Of a stretch of DNA of 64,000 bases, positions 20,967-33,260 are shown in pieces (the first letter of the stretch is position 1; every line of letters starts with the position of its first letter). Source of the DNA: CAWAQA01 sp963784065 (GTDB taxonomy: Bacteria > Acidobacteriota > Vicinamibacteria > Vicinamibacterales > UBA2999); the NCBI GenBank assembly GCA_963784065.1, contig CAWAQA010000003.1, positions 1,240,001 to 1,304,000 on the forward strand. The letters run 5' to 3'. The notes beneath the pieces were generated by a model. The model was not told where the DNA came from. It ran no database searches and saw nothing but the letters and a program-made list of their open reading frames with translations. A program made the position numbers and the translations under genes.

Positions 20967-21782
20967 CGCTCCTCACGCACGCCACCGACGCCCTGGTCGC
21001 GGCCCTCCTGGCGCCGCACTGCGTCGTGTGCGAGCGGGTCCTCGATACCCCGCTCGGCGGTCCGGTGTGCCCGGCGTGCTGGGCCACTGTCCATCCTTTC
21101 CAGCCGCCGCTCTGCGTCACCTGTGGCGACCCCCTTCCTTCGTGGCGCGTCGTCAGCCTGGCGATGTCGCTGTGCGCACGTTGCCGCCGCTCTCAAGTCA
21201 TCGCGCTGCGTAGAGGCGATCCTGCAGGACCACCTGGCACCGCTGCCGTCCCGCTTCAGTCCGCAGGGGTTGACCGCAGCCGCGCGGGCGGCGGATACGA
21301 CGGGGCCCTTCGCGAGATCATCCACGCGTTCAAGTACGACGGGCGACGCTCGCTCGCCGTGCCGCTCGCCGCGATGATGCGCCGCGACGGCGCCGCCATC
21401 CTCTCCGGCGCGGATGCCGTCGTCCCTGTGCCGCTGCATCCCCTCCGGCGGATGCAGCGCGGTTTCAACCAGGCGTCCGACCTCGCGCGCGGGCTCGAGC
21501 GGCCGGTGCTCCATGCCCTCTGGCGGACGCGCGCGACGATGCCGCAGGCGGGCCTCACCGCAGCCGCGCGGCGGCGCAACGTCCGGCGGGCATTTCGCCT
21601 GTCGCCGTTCCTGTCGCGGCGCTCCTGCGTCCCGGTTCGTCCGCGGCCGCGTCGTGGTGCTCGTTGACGACGTGAGGACGACGGGCGCGACGCTGGATGC
21701 GTGCGCGCAGGTGCTGAAGGAGGCCGGCGCGCGCGAGGTGCGTGCGCTGACCGCCGCGCGGGCGTTGCCCAGGCAGATGTGA
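20963..21782 (+). CDS. comF: ComF-family phosphoribosyltransferase-like protein (frame-broken)
   Basis: N-terminal cysteine pairs typical of ComF are present: CVVCER, CPACW, CVTCGDPLP and CARCRR. The phosphoribosyltransferase part has YDGALREIIHAFKYDGRRSL, DAVVPVPLHPLRRMQRGFNQ and, after a shift near 21650, VVVLVDDVRTTGATLDACA, the PRPP-binding loop. ComF helps move single-stranded DNA inward during transformation, fitting the dprA gene 5 kb away. No standard start codon is found near the expected N-terminus; 20963 is the point after rsfS where the frame first makes sense. About 25 extra residues between CARCRR and VDRSRAGGGYD come from a repeat insertion. Confidence 0.8.
21209..21234. repeat. 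REP-like inverted repeat inside comF
   Basis: CGTAGAGGCGATCCTGCAGG then ACCACC matches, base for base with a few changes, the reverse complement of the intergenic element at 9260-9287 (CGTAGAGGCGGACCTTCAGG then TCCGCC). It lies in the comF reading frame without causing a stop. Confidence 0.6.
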
Positions 21783-21785
21783 TGT

Positions 21786-21843
21786 CTTTCGGCTGAACCC
21801 GGAAGCCACGGGTGACGTGAGGATCCGCCTTGTGGCCTCCGCT
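21786..21843. repeat. GGCTGAA-CCGGAAGCCAC repeat between comF and tmk
   Basis: TTTCGGCTGAACCCGGAAGC followed by CAC is a diverged copy of the CTTCCGGCTGAAGCCGGAAG element seen three to four times at 55281-55428. It is followed by a GGATCCGCC-type half element. Confidence 0.5.
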
Positions 21844-22457
21844 TCACGTCGGTCGCACGATCACGTCCGCCTGCAACCGCGCAGACACCGCGTCGAACAC
21901 GTTCGTCGCCGACCTCGGCGCGGTCGCGATCGGCGTCGAGCCGCAGCCACCCGCCGTCGCTCGCCTGCCGCAGGTAGCTCTCGCGGACCCGCCCGAGGAG
22001 CGACAGGTCGCGCTCGTACTTGTCGCGATCGGCCGTCTTCCGCCGCGCCGAGACGTCCGGCGGGATGTCGAGCAGGAACGTCAGATCCGGCTGCGGCAGG
22101 TGCCGCTGGATCTCGGGCAGCCAGGCGCCGTCGAGGCCATGGGCCTCGCCGTACGCGACGCTCGACGCGAGATAGCGATCGCAGACGAGAATCGTTCCGG
22201 CATCGCGCTCGCGGAGGATCTCGTTCTTCCACTCGTAGCGGTTCGCGACGTAGAGCAGCTGCATCACGTCCGCGCCGTACTCGTGCTCGCCGCGCAGCGC
22301 GCGGCCGATCTCGATGCCGATCGGCGTGGCGTAGTCAGGGAACGACAGCAGGCGCACTGTGCGGCCGGCCGCTGACGAGACGGTCGCGCAGCAGTTCCGC
22401 CTGCGTCTGCTTGCCGCTCTGGTCGAGCCCCTCGAAGGCGATGAGCAGTCCGCGCAT
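21844..22457 (-). CDS. tmk: Thymidylate kinase (frame-broken)
   Basis: The start gives MRGLLIAFEGLDQSGKQTQA, the P-loop of thymidylate kinases. A shift near 22360 leads to LLSFPDYATPIGIEIGRALR, then DRYLASSVAYGEAHGLD, the DRY region, and FLLDIPPDVSARRK. A shift near 21917 restores the tail FDAVSARLQADVIVRPT and the TGA at 21844. Length is about 204 residues. It phosphorylates dTMP to dTDP. It ends 62 bases from the convergent comF end. Confidence 0.92.
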
Positions 22458-22465
22458 CTGGCTCC

Positions 22466-22560
22466 GGCGGGTCCAGAGGACCCGCTCTACGTGCTCCGCG
22501 CCCGCGATCCGGTGCAGGCCGGTCCTTCTGGACCCGGCGCCCGCGATTCAGGTGTCGGCA
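22466..22560. repeat. Inverted repeats GGCGGGTCC-AGA-GGACCCGC and GGTCC-TTCT-GGACC
   Basis: The spacer between lysA and tmk holds GGCGGGTCCAGAGGACCCGC followed by TCTACG, the same layout as the element at 9260, and a second shorter palindrome near 22523. No gene is seen here. Confidence 0.65.
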
Positions 22561-22582
22561 GAACTCCCTTTGGGCCTGGCAC

Positions 22583-23855
22583 TCACGATTCAAGCGCCAG
22601 CACGTCGTCCAGCGTCTGGCGGCGGCGGATCACGCGCCACTGTCCGTCGTCGACGAGCACTTCCGGCGCGAGCATGCGGCGGTTGTAGTTGGACGCCATC
22701 ACCGCGCCGTAGGCGCCGGTGTCGAGCATCGCGACCAGGTCGTCGACCTCGAGCGCGGCAGCTGCCGATCGCGGCCGAACACGTCGCTGCTCTCGCAGAT
22801 CGGCCCGACGATGTCCCACGCACTCTCGGCCGCTGGCCGCGGCGTCACCGGCACGATGCGGTGGTAACGACCCGTACAGCGCGGGCCGCATCAGCTCCGT
22901 CATGCCCGCATCGAGCACGGCGAACTGCCGGCCGTCGGGGTAGCGCTTGGTGTCGACGACGCGCGCGACCAGCGCGCCGGAGTGGCCGACGACGGCGCGG
23001 CCCGGCTCGAGCACGACCGGGATGCCGCCGCGCCGCAGTTCCGGGATCACGGCCGCGGCGTACTCGGCGGCGGTGATCATCGCGCGGCCTTCGTACGGCG
23101 ATGCCGAGGCCGCCGCCCAGGTCCACGTGCTCGCAGCGCGAACGCCGTCGTCGCGCAGCTCGAGGGCGAGTGTAGCCAGCGCCGTCGGCGGCACGTCGCA
23201 GCGGCTCGGCCGTCGTGATCTGCGAGCCGATGTGGATGTGGACGCCGGCGAACCGCAGGCCCGCCAGACCGCGCCGCTCGCGGTAGATCGCGCGCGCCTC
23301 CTGCAGCGGCACGCCGAACTTGTTCGTCTTCAGGCCGGTGGAGATGTTCGGATGGCTCCTGGCGTCGATGTCGGGGTTGACGCGCAGCGCCACGCGCGCC
23401 TCGCGCCCCTGCGCGCGCGCGACTGCGGCGATGCGATCGAGCTCTCCGGCCGACTCCGCGTTGATCGTGCCAACGCCGTTGGCGATCGCGAACTCCAGCT
23501 CGTCGCGCGTCTTGCCGACGCCGGTGAAGACGATCTCGCGCGGGCGCGAACCCGGCGCGGAGCGCCACCTGCATCTCGCCGCCGGAGTTCGCGTCGGCGC
23601 GGCTGCCGATCGACTTGCAGCAGGCGGACGATCGCGAGCGTCGAGTTGGCCTTCAGCGCGTAGTGGATCGCGTGCGGATAGTCGGCGAACGCGTCGTCGA
23701 TGGCGCGATACGCGTCGCGGATGGCGCGGGCGCTGTAGATGTAGACCGGCGTGCCGACTGCGTCGACGATGGATTGCACGCTGACGCCGTCGCAGAGCGA
23801 GGCCGCTGTCGGCAGGCTGGAACGGTTGGGACACGAGCGTTTCGCATGTTATCAT
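22583..23855 (-). CDS. lysA: Diaminopimelate decarboxylase (frame-broken)
   Basis: The start MITCETLVSQPFQPADSG is followed, after an indel near 23800, by SIVDAVGTPVYIYSARAIRD. The PLP-binding Lys lies in IHYALKANSTLAIVRLL. Later frames carry VALRVNPDIDARSHPNISTG, LKTNKFGVP and FAGVHIHIGSQIT, the alanine-racemase-like barrel. The C-terminal domain has GIPVVLEPGRAVVGHSGALV and LDAGMTELMRPALYG. Four or more indels are required. It makes L-lysine from meso-diaminopimelate. DapA-like and DapB-like genes elsewhere in the window are not linked to it. Confidence 0.9.
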
Positions 23856-23894
23856 GCGCGCATTCCCGCCACACATCCGCACTGCACGCCGGGC

Positions 23895-24516
23895 ATGTCC
23901 GCTGACGCTTCATCCGCCCAGCCGCACGCGATCGACGAGATCATCCAGCGCTGCCTGAACGGCGACCAGTCGGCGTGGGAGGCCATCGTCCGCCTGCACT
24001 GGCGGCAGGGTGTTCAACATCGCCTACAAGTTCGTCGGCAAGCACGACCAGGCCGAGGATCTGACGCAGGACGTCTTCCTCAAGCTGTTCAAGTCGCTCG
24101 ACACCTTCGACCGCCGCGCCAACTTCCAGACCTGGCTGATCAGCGTCAGCCGCAACCTCTGCATCGATCACTACCGCAGCGTCCGCAAGGAGCGCGAGAC
24201 GATGAACCGCGACGTCGATCCCGCGCGACCTGACGCCGGTCGTCGCCGACGCGGAGCCCGCACGCCGCGCTCGAGCAGCGCGACCGCGTGCGAGCTGCTG
24301 CGGCAGGCGCTCGACAAGCTGGCGCCGACGCTGCGCACGGCGGTCATGCTGCGCGACATCCAGGAGCTGAGCTACCAGGAGATCGCCGACCGGCTGCGGC
24401 TGCCCGAAGGCACCGTCAAGTCGCGCATCAACCGCGGGCGCACCGAGCTGGCGCGCCAGATCCAGAAGCTGCGCGACGCAGCAGGACGCCGTTCCGAGGA
24501 CCGGAGTTTCAGGATG
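23895..24516 (+). CDS. ECF-type RNA polymerase sigma factor (frame-broken)
   Basis: Starts MSADASSAQPHAIDEIIQRC, then LNGDQSAWEAIVRLHW. A shift near 24007 leads to VFNIAYKFVGKHDQAEDLTQ and DVFLKLFKSLDTFDRRANFQ (region 2). The linker near 24230-24290 holds two more indels. Region 4 is KLAPTLRTAVMLRDIQELSY and LPEGTVKSRINRGRTELAR. One frame ends in a TGA that forms an ATGA with the next gene; in the printed frame the sigma runs into the STAS protein without a stop. I favour two coupled genes over a true fusion. Confidence 0.82.
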
Positions 24517-24856
24517 AATCTGACCACCGACCGCAGCCAGGGCGTGGCCATCGTCCGCGTCAACGAGGCGCGGCTGATGTATCCGCTCCTGTCGGAGTTC
24601 GCCAACACCATCACGTCGCTCATCGGCAGCGGCGAGCGCAAGGTGCTGCTCGACCTGTCGACGGTCACCTACGTCGACAGCGCCACGATCGGCTGCCTGA
24701 TGGACCTCTACCGCCAGGCCACCGCCGCCGGCGGCGTGCTGAAGCTGGCCGGCGTCCAGAAGCGCGTCGAGACGATGCTGACGATGACCGGCGCGCAGAA
24801 CTTCCTCGAGATCCACGCCGACGAAGCCGTCGGCCGTCAAGAGCTTCGGGAGCTAG
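24514..24856 (+). CDS. STAS-domain protein (anti-sigma antagonist type, SpoIIAA-like)
   Basis: About 113 residues: MNLTTDRSQGVAIVRVNEAR, then VLLDLSTVTYVDSATIGCLM, where VDSATIG carries the serine normally phosphorylated in SpoIIAA-type antagonists, and LKLAGVQKRVETMLTMTGAQ. A missing or extra base near 24835 obscures the C-terminus. The corrected tail is VKSFGS before TAG at 24856. It lies directly after a sigma gene and may work in partner switching, but no anti-sigma kinase is nearby. Confidence 0.78.
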
Positions 24857-24862
24857 CGAGTC

Positions 24863-25128
24863 ATGCGCACCATCAAGACGACCACCGGCGCCGAGATCGA
24901 CGCTCGACGGCGATCTGCTGGCGGTCATGGAGACGCTCTACCGCGAGGTCACGGCGAGGCGCGAGCTCGAGCGGTCGTTCGAGGACATGCTACGCGAGAT
25001 CACGCACCTGATCGACCAGATGGACGGAGGACGAGCGGCGGGCCTACCTGCTCGAGAGCCTGTTCCTCAACACCGTGAAGTACGAGAACGACAAGCTCGA
25101 AGCGTACATGCGGAAGATCACGAAGTAG
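24863..25128 (+). CDS. Small helical protein of unknown function (frame-broken)
   Basis: Begins seven bases after the STAS stop with MRTIKTTTGAEID. Shifts near 24903 and 25027 join it to DGDLLAVMETLYREVTARRE, LERSFEDMLREITHLIDQM, DERRAYLLESLFLNTVKYEN and the end KLEAYMRKITK. The result, about 87 residues, is strongly helical and charged, suggesting a coiled coil or four-helix bundle. It is the third gene of the sigma-STAS cluster. The family is not recognised. Confidence 0.55.
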
Positions 25129-26080
25129 CGGATGCAGTCGGCGCGCGGCACAGTTGACGGCGCGGACCGGCTCTTCGACGCGGCATGCGTCGACGCGTCG
25201 CATCTGCGAGCGGCGCGGCGATCGACCGGCGCCTCGACCAGCGTCCAGGCGTCGGTCTCCTCCAGCACCTGCGCGGCGAACGCGGTGTGCAGCGCGTGGC
25301 CGCCGCGATGCGCCACCAGGTGCCCGATGATCGGATGGCCGACCAGCGCCATGTCGCCGATCACGTCGAGGATCTTGTGGCGGACGAACTCGTCGTCGAA
25401 CCGCAGCGCGTTGTTGAGCACGCCGGTGTCGCCGATGACGATGGCGTTCTCGAGCGAGCCGCCGAGCGCCAGGCCCTGCTGGCGCAGCATCTCGACTTCC
25501 TTCAGGAAGGTGAACGTGCGCGCCGGCGCGATCTCCTCGACGAACGACTCCTCGGTGATGCGGATCGTGCGCGACTGGTGCCGCAGCAGCGGATGATCGA
25601 ACGCGATGCTGTAGGTGACCTTGAAGTGATCCGACGGGTAGAGCGCGATGCGCTTGTCGCCGCGCGACAGCGACATCGGGCGCAGCACCTTGAGGTAGCG
25701 GCGCGGCGCTCGCGCAGCCGCTTGACGCCCGCCTCGTGGATCAGGTAGATGAACGGCGCCGCGCTGCCGTCCATGATCGGCACTTCCGGCGAGTTCAGCT
25801 CGACGACGACGTTGTCGATGCCGAGGCTGACGAGCGCGGCCAGCAGGTGCTCGACCGTGTCGACCTTGACCGCGTCGCGCGCCAGGCCGGTGGCGTAGAT
25901 TGATGCCGCCGACGTGCTTGACGCGTGGCCGGCACCTCGAGGCCGCCGAGGTCCGCAGCGCCGGAAGCGGATGCCGAAATCGGCGGGAGCCGGCTTGAGC
26001 GAAAGCGTGACCTTGTTGCCGGAATGAAGACCGATGCCTGCGCAGGAGATCGGTCGGCGAAGTGTCCGTTGTGCGTTCAT
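25044..26080 (-). CDS. lpxC: UDP-3-O-acyl-N-acetylglucosamine deacetylase (frame-broken)
   Basis: Starts MNAQRTLRRPISCAGIGLHS, then NKVTLSLKPAPADFGIRF. After shifts near 25950 and 25900 come DTVEHLLAALVSLGIDNVVV (first zinc His), NSPEVPIMDGSAAPFIYLI, SSLKVL-like ARTFTFLKEVEMLRQQGLAL and LDVIGDMALVGHPIIGHLVA with the last metal and catalytic residues in HRGGHALH. LpxC commits precursors to lipid A, so the cell has LPS. The visible frame runs to 25044, overlapping the convergent gene; the real stop is probably near 25115-25130, hidden by another indel. Confidence 0.9.
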
Positions 26081-26319
26081 CAGGCTCTCTGGCCGATGCG
26101 TGAGGGCTGTCATGGATAAGCAATGCGTAGTGCCGGCATGATGCACGTCGATCTGCACGCATCTAAGTCCTTTCAGGCTGAGCATCGTTGAGCTGCATCA
26201 ACAGCAGTCGAGACGGGCCCACGGGCTGCACCGGCTGTCGCAACCGCAACCACAGCTGCGTCGTCGACCACAGTGTTGCAATCTTGCCACACTCTGGCCC
26301 GTGGATCTAGACGCGCCTG

Positions 26320-29260
<2,941 letters not shown>

Positions 29261-29314
29261 ACGGTAAGGTCAGGAATTCGGGACAAATCCCAAACCTACA
29301 TTCTATCCGCTCGA

Positions 29315-29350
29315 CACAGCCTGAAGACGGCACCTTCAGGTCCGCCTGAG
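29315..29350. repeat. CCTGAAG...CTTCAGG inverted repeat
   Basis: CCTGAAGACGGCACCTTCAGG, then TCCGCCTGAGGCG, occupies the spacer between the uvrA start and the permease stop and overlaps the latter. It has the same TGAA/TTCA core as the 9260 family. Confidence 0.5.
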
Positions 29351-30819
29351 GCGACTGTGCCGGTAGCCGTAGAGCGCGTAGATAGCCGCGCCGATGACGA
29401 GCCAGATGCCGAAGCGCTCCCAGGCCTGGTGCGGCAGGCCGATCATGATGAACAGGCAGGCGGCGACGCCGAGCGGCGCCACCACCCAGACGAACGGCAC
29501 CCGGAACGGCCGCGGACGGTCCGGCTCCTTCACGCGCAGCACGAGCACGCCGGCGCACACGAGCGCGAACGCGAACAGCGTCCCGATGTTGGTGAGGTCG
29601 TAGGTCTCCGCCGCGTCGCCGACGAGCGACGCGACGGCAACGACGACGCCGGTCAGCAGCGTCGTCCTGTACGGAATGCGCGTCTTCGGATCGATCTTCG
29701 CCGCCCACTGCGGCAGCAGGCCGTCGCGCGCCATCGCGAAGAAGATGCGCGGCTGTCCGTACTGGAAGACGAGCAGCACCGCCGCCATCGACACCGCGGC
29801 ACCGAGCGCGACAATCCACCCGACCTGCTGGTAGCCGGCCAGCTCGAGCGCGCGCGCCAGCGGATCGGCGACGGCCAGCTCCGTGTACGGCACCATGCCC
29901 GTCAGCACGACGCCGACGACGACGTAGATGACCGTGCAGATGGCCAGCCCGCCGAGAATGCCGATCGGCAGGTTGCGCTGCGGGTTCTTCGTCTCCTCGG
30001 CAGCGGTGGAAATCGCGTCGAACCCGATGTAGGCGAAGAACACGATCGCCGCGCCCTGGTGGATGCCGGTGAAGCCGTTCGGCGCAAACGGCGCGTAGGT
30101 TGACCGGGTCGATGTTCATGAGGCCCACCGCGATGAAGAGGCCGAGCGACGAGCAGCTTGACGACGACCATGACGTTGTTCGCCGTCGAGCTCTCGCGCG
30201 CGCCGCGCAGCAGCAGCCACGTCACGAACATGACGATCGCGAACGCCGGCACGTTGATCACGACAGGGATGCCGGCGATCTGCGGCGCCGTGTCGAGCAG
30301 GCCGCGCACGTCGGGATTCGAGCTGAGGAGCGCCGTGCGATAGCCGGTGGTCAGCCACTCCGGCAGCGCGATGCCGACGCCGCGCAGCAGCGTGTTGAAG
30401 TAGTCGCCCCACGAGATGGCGACCGCGACGTTGCCGACGGCGTACTCGAGGATCAGGTCCCAGCCGATGATCCACGCCACCAGCTCGCCGAGCGTGGCAT
30501 ACGAGTAGGCGTAGGCGCTGCCCGCCTGCGGAATCATCGCCGCCAGCTCCGCGTAGCACAGCGCGGCCAGCGCGCACGCGCCGCCGAGCAGCAGGAACGA
30601 GAAGACGAGCGCCGGTCCGGCGCCGTAGCGGATGACTTCGCCGTTCGGACCGATCTGCCCCGCGGCCGCCGTGCCGATGGCGCCGAAGATGCCGGCGCCG
30701 ATTACGGCGCCGATCGCCAGCATGACCAGGTCGCCGGCCCCGAGCACGCGCTTCAGCGAGTGCGGGCCGTCCGGTGGCTGCAGGTCGGCGATCGGCTTTC
30801 GCGCGAACAGCTGCGACAT
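29336..30819 (-). CDS. APC-family cationic amino acid transporter-like permease (frame-broken)
   Basis: Starts MSQLFARKPIADLQPPDG, SLKRVLGAGDLVMLAIGAVI and GAGIFGAIGTAAAGQIGPNG: the N-terminal amphipath and first helix of the CAT subfamily. About twelve hydrophobic segments follow, including VFFAYIGFDAISTAAEETKN and PQRNLPIGILGGLAICTVIY. Shifts near 30155 and 30095 split the middle. The corrected length is about 495 residues. It should import basic or other amino acids across the inner membrane. Confidence 0.9.
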
Positions 30820-30873
30820 GAATCAGACCAGGTCTGGATTGACGAGAGTCAACACATCAACACGACGTCATCG

Positions 30874-31875
30874 TCACTTCTCAAAACGGTACGCGGTTTC
30901 GTTCGACGTCACGACCATCTCACCGCCGGGGCCGAACGCGACGCCCACAAGCGCGCCACCGGACACCACGAGCTCGGGCTCGCCATCGAGATCGGGAAAT
31001 CGATACACTCCGCTCGCTCCCGCCAGCGCATCGACGACGTGGAGCGTCCCGTCGGGCGCGAACGCCAGCCCTTGCGGCCGGCCAAGCGGTGTCGGGAGCG
31101 TACGGACCTCGCCATCGCGGTCGATACGGTACACGTGATCGTAGGAGCCGAGCGTCGGCGCACTGACGAACAGCTCGCCCCAGGGACTCATCGCCAGGTG
31201 AAACGCCGCCACGCTCGCCGGCAGCGTCGCGAACGCAGTCGCGCGCCCTTCATGCACCCTGAAAATGGTGCCCGATCGATCGCCGACGTACATCGAGCCC
31301 TCGTCGTCGAACGCCAGGCCGCACGCGACGCCGAGGTCCGATGCCACCTGCTCGTGCGACCCGTCGTCGGCGATGCGATACACGGCGCCCTCGAAGCGGC
31401 TCGACACGTAGAGCTTTCCGTCCGGGCCGAACGCCATCGACGTGGCATTGACGATGCCCGACGCGAACGTCTCGCGGGTGCCGCCCGGCGTGACCCGGAA
31501 GATTGAAACCGGCGATTCCTGGCCGCGCGAGCCGCTGTAGGTCACGAACAGGTGGCCTGCGCGATCGAACACGGGATTGTCGACCTGGTGAAGGCCGGTC
31601 GCCCACGCCGCGCCGACGGACGCAAACACCGTCTGCCGCGCGTCTGAGCCGAGCCTGATCGGGGTGGGGCCGCCCTCGAGATCGCCGGGCACCAGCAGGA
31701 CGAGGCGCGTGCTCGACGCAAACGCGATGCGCGCCGGCTCCCCGCCAAAGGTAATGGCCGAGAAGTCGTCCACCGGGAAACCGGACCCGTGAATGGCGAT
31801 CCTGCCCCCTTCGACCGCGCGCAGCGGGGCAATCGCCGTGACAGACGGCTCGCGCGTCTTGGCCTGTGGTGTCAC
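30874..31875 (-). CDS. IPT/TIG domain plus NHL/SMP-30-type beta-propeller protein
   Basis: 333 residues in one frame. Residues about 12-85 look like an IPT/TIG immunoglobulin fold (VTAIAPLRAVEGGRIAIHGS). The rest is a six-bladed propeller with repeated FDxxGxLYVxD-type blades: VFDRAGHLFVTYSG, AFGPDGKLYVSSRFEGAVYR, AFDDEGSMYVGDRSGTIFRV and AFAPDGTLHVVDALAGASGV. No signal peptide is evident from the chosen ATG; an upstream start could add one. It may bind sugars or act as a lactonase-like enzyme, but catalytic metal ligands are not obvious. It is among the few long genes here without indels. Confidence 0.75.
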   Translation of the reverse strand: MTPQAKTREPSVTAIAPLRAVEGGRIAIHGSGFPVDDFSAITFGGEPARIAFASSTRLVLLVPGDLEGGPTPIRLGSDARQTVFASVGAAWATGLHQVDNPVFDRAGHLFVTYSGSRGQESPVSIFRVTPGGTRETFASGIVNATSMAFGPDGKLYVSSRFEGAVYRIADDGSHEQVASDLGVACGLAFDDEGSMYVGDRSGTIFRVHEGRATAFATLPASVAAFHLAMSPWGELFVSAPTLGSYDHVYRIDRDGEVRTLPTPLGRPQGLAFAPDGTLHVVDALAGASGVYRFPDLDGEPELVVSGGALVGVAFGPGGEMVVTSNETAYRFEK

Positions 31876-31930
31876 CGGGCGGGGTAATACTCCAAATGGC
31901 GGCTGGAAGCGGTCAACGACACACGTCGGG

Positions 31931-32464
31931 CTATGTCTGGTCGAGCTCGACGTTCCAGTAGAGATAGTCTCGCCAGCTTTCGGGCGCGTCCCGGAGGCCC
32001 ACCGTGATGCGAATCGCCGGCGCCGAGTCGGGCCGCCGCGGATGCCGAAGCAGCCGCATACCCGCCTCCGCGGGCGTACGCCCGCCTTTCCGGCGGTTGC
32101 ACGAGACGCAGCAGGTCACGATGTTCTCCCAGTCCTTCCGGCCGCCCTGGGCGACCGGCACGACATGATCGAACGTCAGTTCGGAGGTCGAGAAGCCTTC
32201 GCTGCAGTATTGGCAGGTGTGATTGTCCCGCGCGTAAATATTCGCCCGGGAGAAAGGAACGTAATCGAACCGGCGTTTGATCCTGACGAAGCGGAGGAGG
32301 CGGATGACGGAGGGCAGCTTGAAGCTGACCGACACTGCCCTTATCTCGCGGTCGTGGACCGCGATCACCTCTACCTTCCCCTGGCACCAGAGCGTAATCG
32401 CCTTTTGCCAGTGAACGACCTTGAGGGGCTCGTACGACGCGTTCAGAAGGAGCGTCTGCTCCAT
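31931..32464 (-). CDS. HNH endonuclease-family protein
   Basis: About 177 residues from the ATG giving MEQTLLLNASYEPLKVVHW. The HNH fold is clear: CQYCSEGF, LTFDHVVPVAQGG, WENIVTCCVSCNRRKGGRT, with two CxxC zinc pairs and the catalytic DH. This chromosomal HNH type, starting with LLNASYEPL, is widespread in bacteria without phage context; its substrate is unknown. It is divergent from the NlpC/P60 gene across a 94-base spacer. Confidence 0.88.
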   Translation of the reverse strand: MEQTLLLNASYEPLKVVHWQKAITLWCQGKVEVIAVHDREIRAVSVSFKLPSVIRLLRFVRIKRRFDYVPFSRANIYARDNHTCQYCSEGFSTSELTFDHVVPVAQGGRKDWENIVTCCVSCNRRKGGRTPAEAGMRLLRHPRRPDSAPAIRITVGLRDAPESWRDYLYWNVELDQT

Positions 32465-32523
32465 ACCTGAAACATGATGCCCGTGAGTCGCCTGAGCTGT
32501 CAAGCAACCGGGACGCCGAAACA

Positions 32524-32558
32524 CTAAGTAATTGAGGGAGTTACGCCGATACACTTAG
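32524..32558. promoter_or_regulatory. Possible operator: CTAAGT...ACTTAG inverted repeat
   Basis: The arms CTAAGT (32524-32529) and ACTTAG (32553-32558) are separated by 23 bases and sit just before the NlpC start, between two divergent genes. The extended words ACACTAAGT and ACACTTAG are also near direct repeats. Function is inferred only from position and symmetry. Confidence 0.3.
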
Positions 32559-33119
32559 GTGGTGCGGCTCATCCGACGATTCCTCGTGGTGTTGCTCGCC
32601 CTCAGCGCCGGCGCCTGCGCCGCGCGGGGCGGTCCGCCTCCAGTTCCACGGCCGTTTCCAGGCGCGGCCCTGCCACCCGGGGCGTCGCCGGGCGCGGACG
32701 AGTCCGAGCCTCCCCCTTCACTGCCCGCTGAGGCCGGACGCGAGATACCGGAGGTTCTCCCGGAGGTCGTCAACATGGCGCTCGGCTACCGCGGCGTGCC
32801 GTACCGGAACGGCGGCAGCGACCCGTCGGGCTTCGATTGCAGCGGGTTCGTGCAGTACGTCTTCAGGCAGGCCGGAACGGTCCTCCCACGAGAGGTCCGC
32901 GAACAGTTCCGGGTGGGCCACGTGATCAATCGAGACGAGGTCGAGCCCGGCGATCTCGTGTTCTTCGAAACCGTCAGTCCCGGCGCGTCGCACGTCGGGC
33001 TGGCGATCGGGAGCGGCGAGTTCGTGCATGCGCCCAGCTCCCGCGGCGTCGTCCGGGTCGAGCGCCTGACATCGACCTACTGGGCACAACGCTACGTCGG
33101 TGCCCGCCGCCTGAAGTAG
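32559..33119 (+). CDS. NlpC/P60-family lipoprotein (cell-wall endopeptidase)
   Basis: 186 residues. The signal peptide FLVVLLALSAGAC ends in a lipobox, and a Pro-rich linker follows. The NlpC/P60 domain has the catalytic Cys in GFDCSGFVQYVF, His in ASHVGLAIGSGE and the third polar residue in FVHAPSSRG. It probably cleaves peptide stems of peptidoglycan from the outer membrane side, like Spr/MepS. Two GTG codons in tandem can start it. No frame break. Confidence 0.9.
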   Translation: MVRLIRRFLVVLLALSAGACAARGGPPPVPRPFPGAALPPGASPGADESEPPPSLPAEAGREIPEVLPEVVNMALGYRGVPYRNGGSDPSGFDCSGFVQYVFRQAGTVLPREVREQFRVGHVINRDEVEPGDLVFFETVSPGASHVGLAIGSGEFVHAPSSRGVVRVERLTSTYWAQRYVGARRLK

Positions 33120-33191
33120 GCGCGGAAAATACCGCTCGTCACGTCGCCATCATGGCGTTGGTGGCGGCCAGGCTGGCCCCCGCTCATCGCT

Positions 33192-33227
33192 CCTAAAAAG
33201 AAAAGGCCGGGTCCAACAGACCCGGCC
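33192..33227 (-). terminator. Rho-independent terminator of the HELYH gene
   Basis: A perfect stem GGCCGGGTC/GACCCGGCC (33205-33227) with a 5-base loop is followed, reading on the minus strand, by TTTTCTTTTT. It ends transcription of the gene at 33261-34081 and may also stop the convergent NlpC transcript. Confidence 0.85.
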
Positions 33228-33260
33228 TGATCCATGCGACGCTGCCTCTCCGAGGCGGTC

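Noticed and set aside
23895..24856. Natural sigma-STAS fusion protein
   Set aside because: The alternative frame gives an ATGA junction typical of coupled genes, and several indels in the sigma gene explain the missing stop.
22583..25128. tRNA genes in the spacers
   Set aside because: No TTCGA-loop and acceptor-stem pattern found in any spacer of this window by eye.
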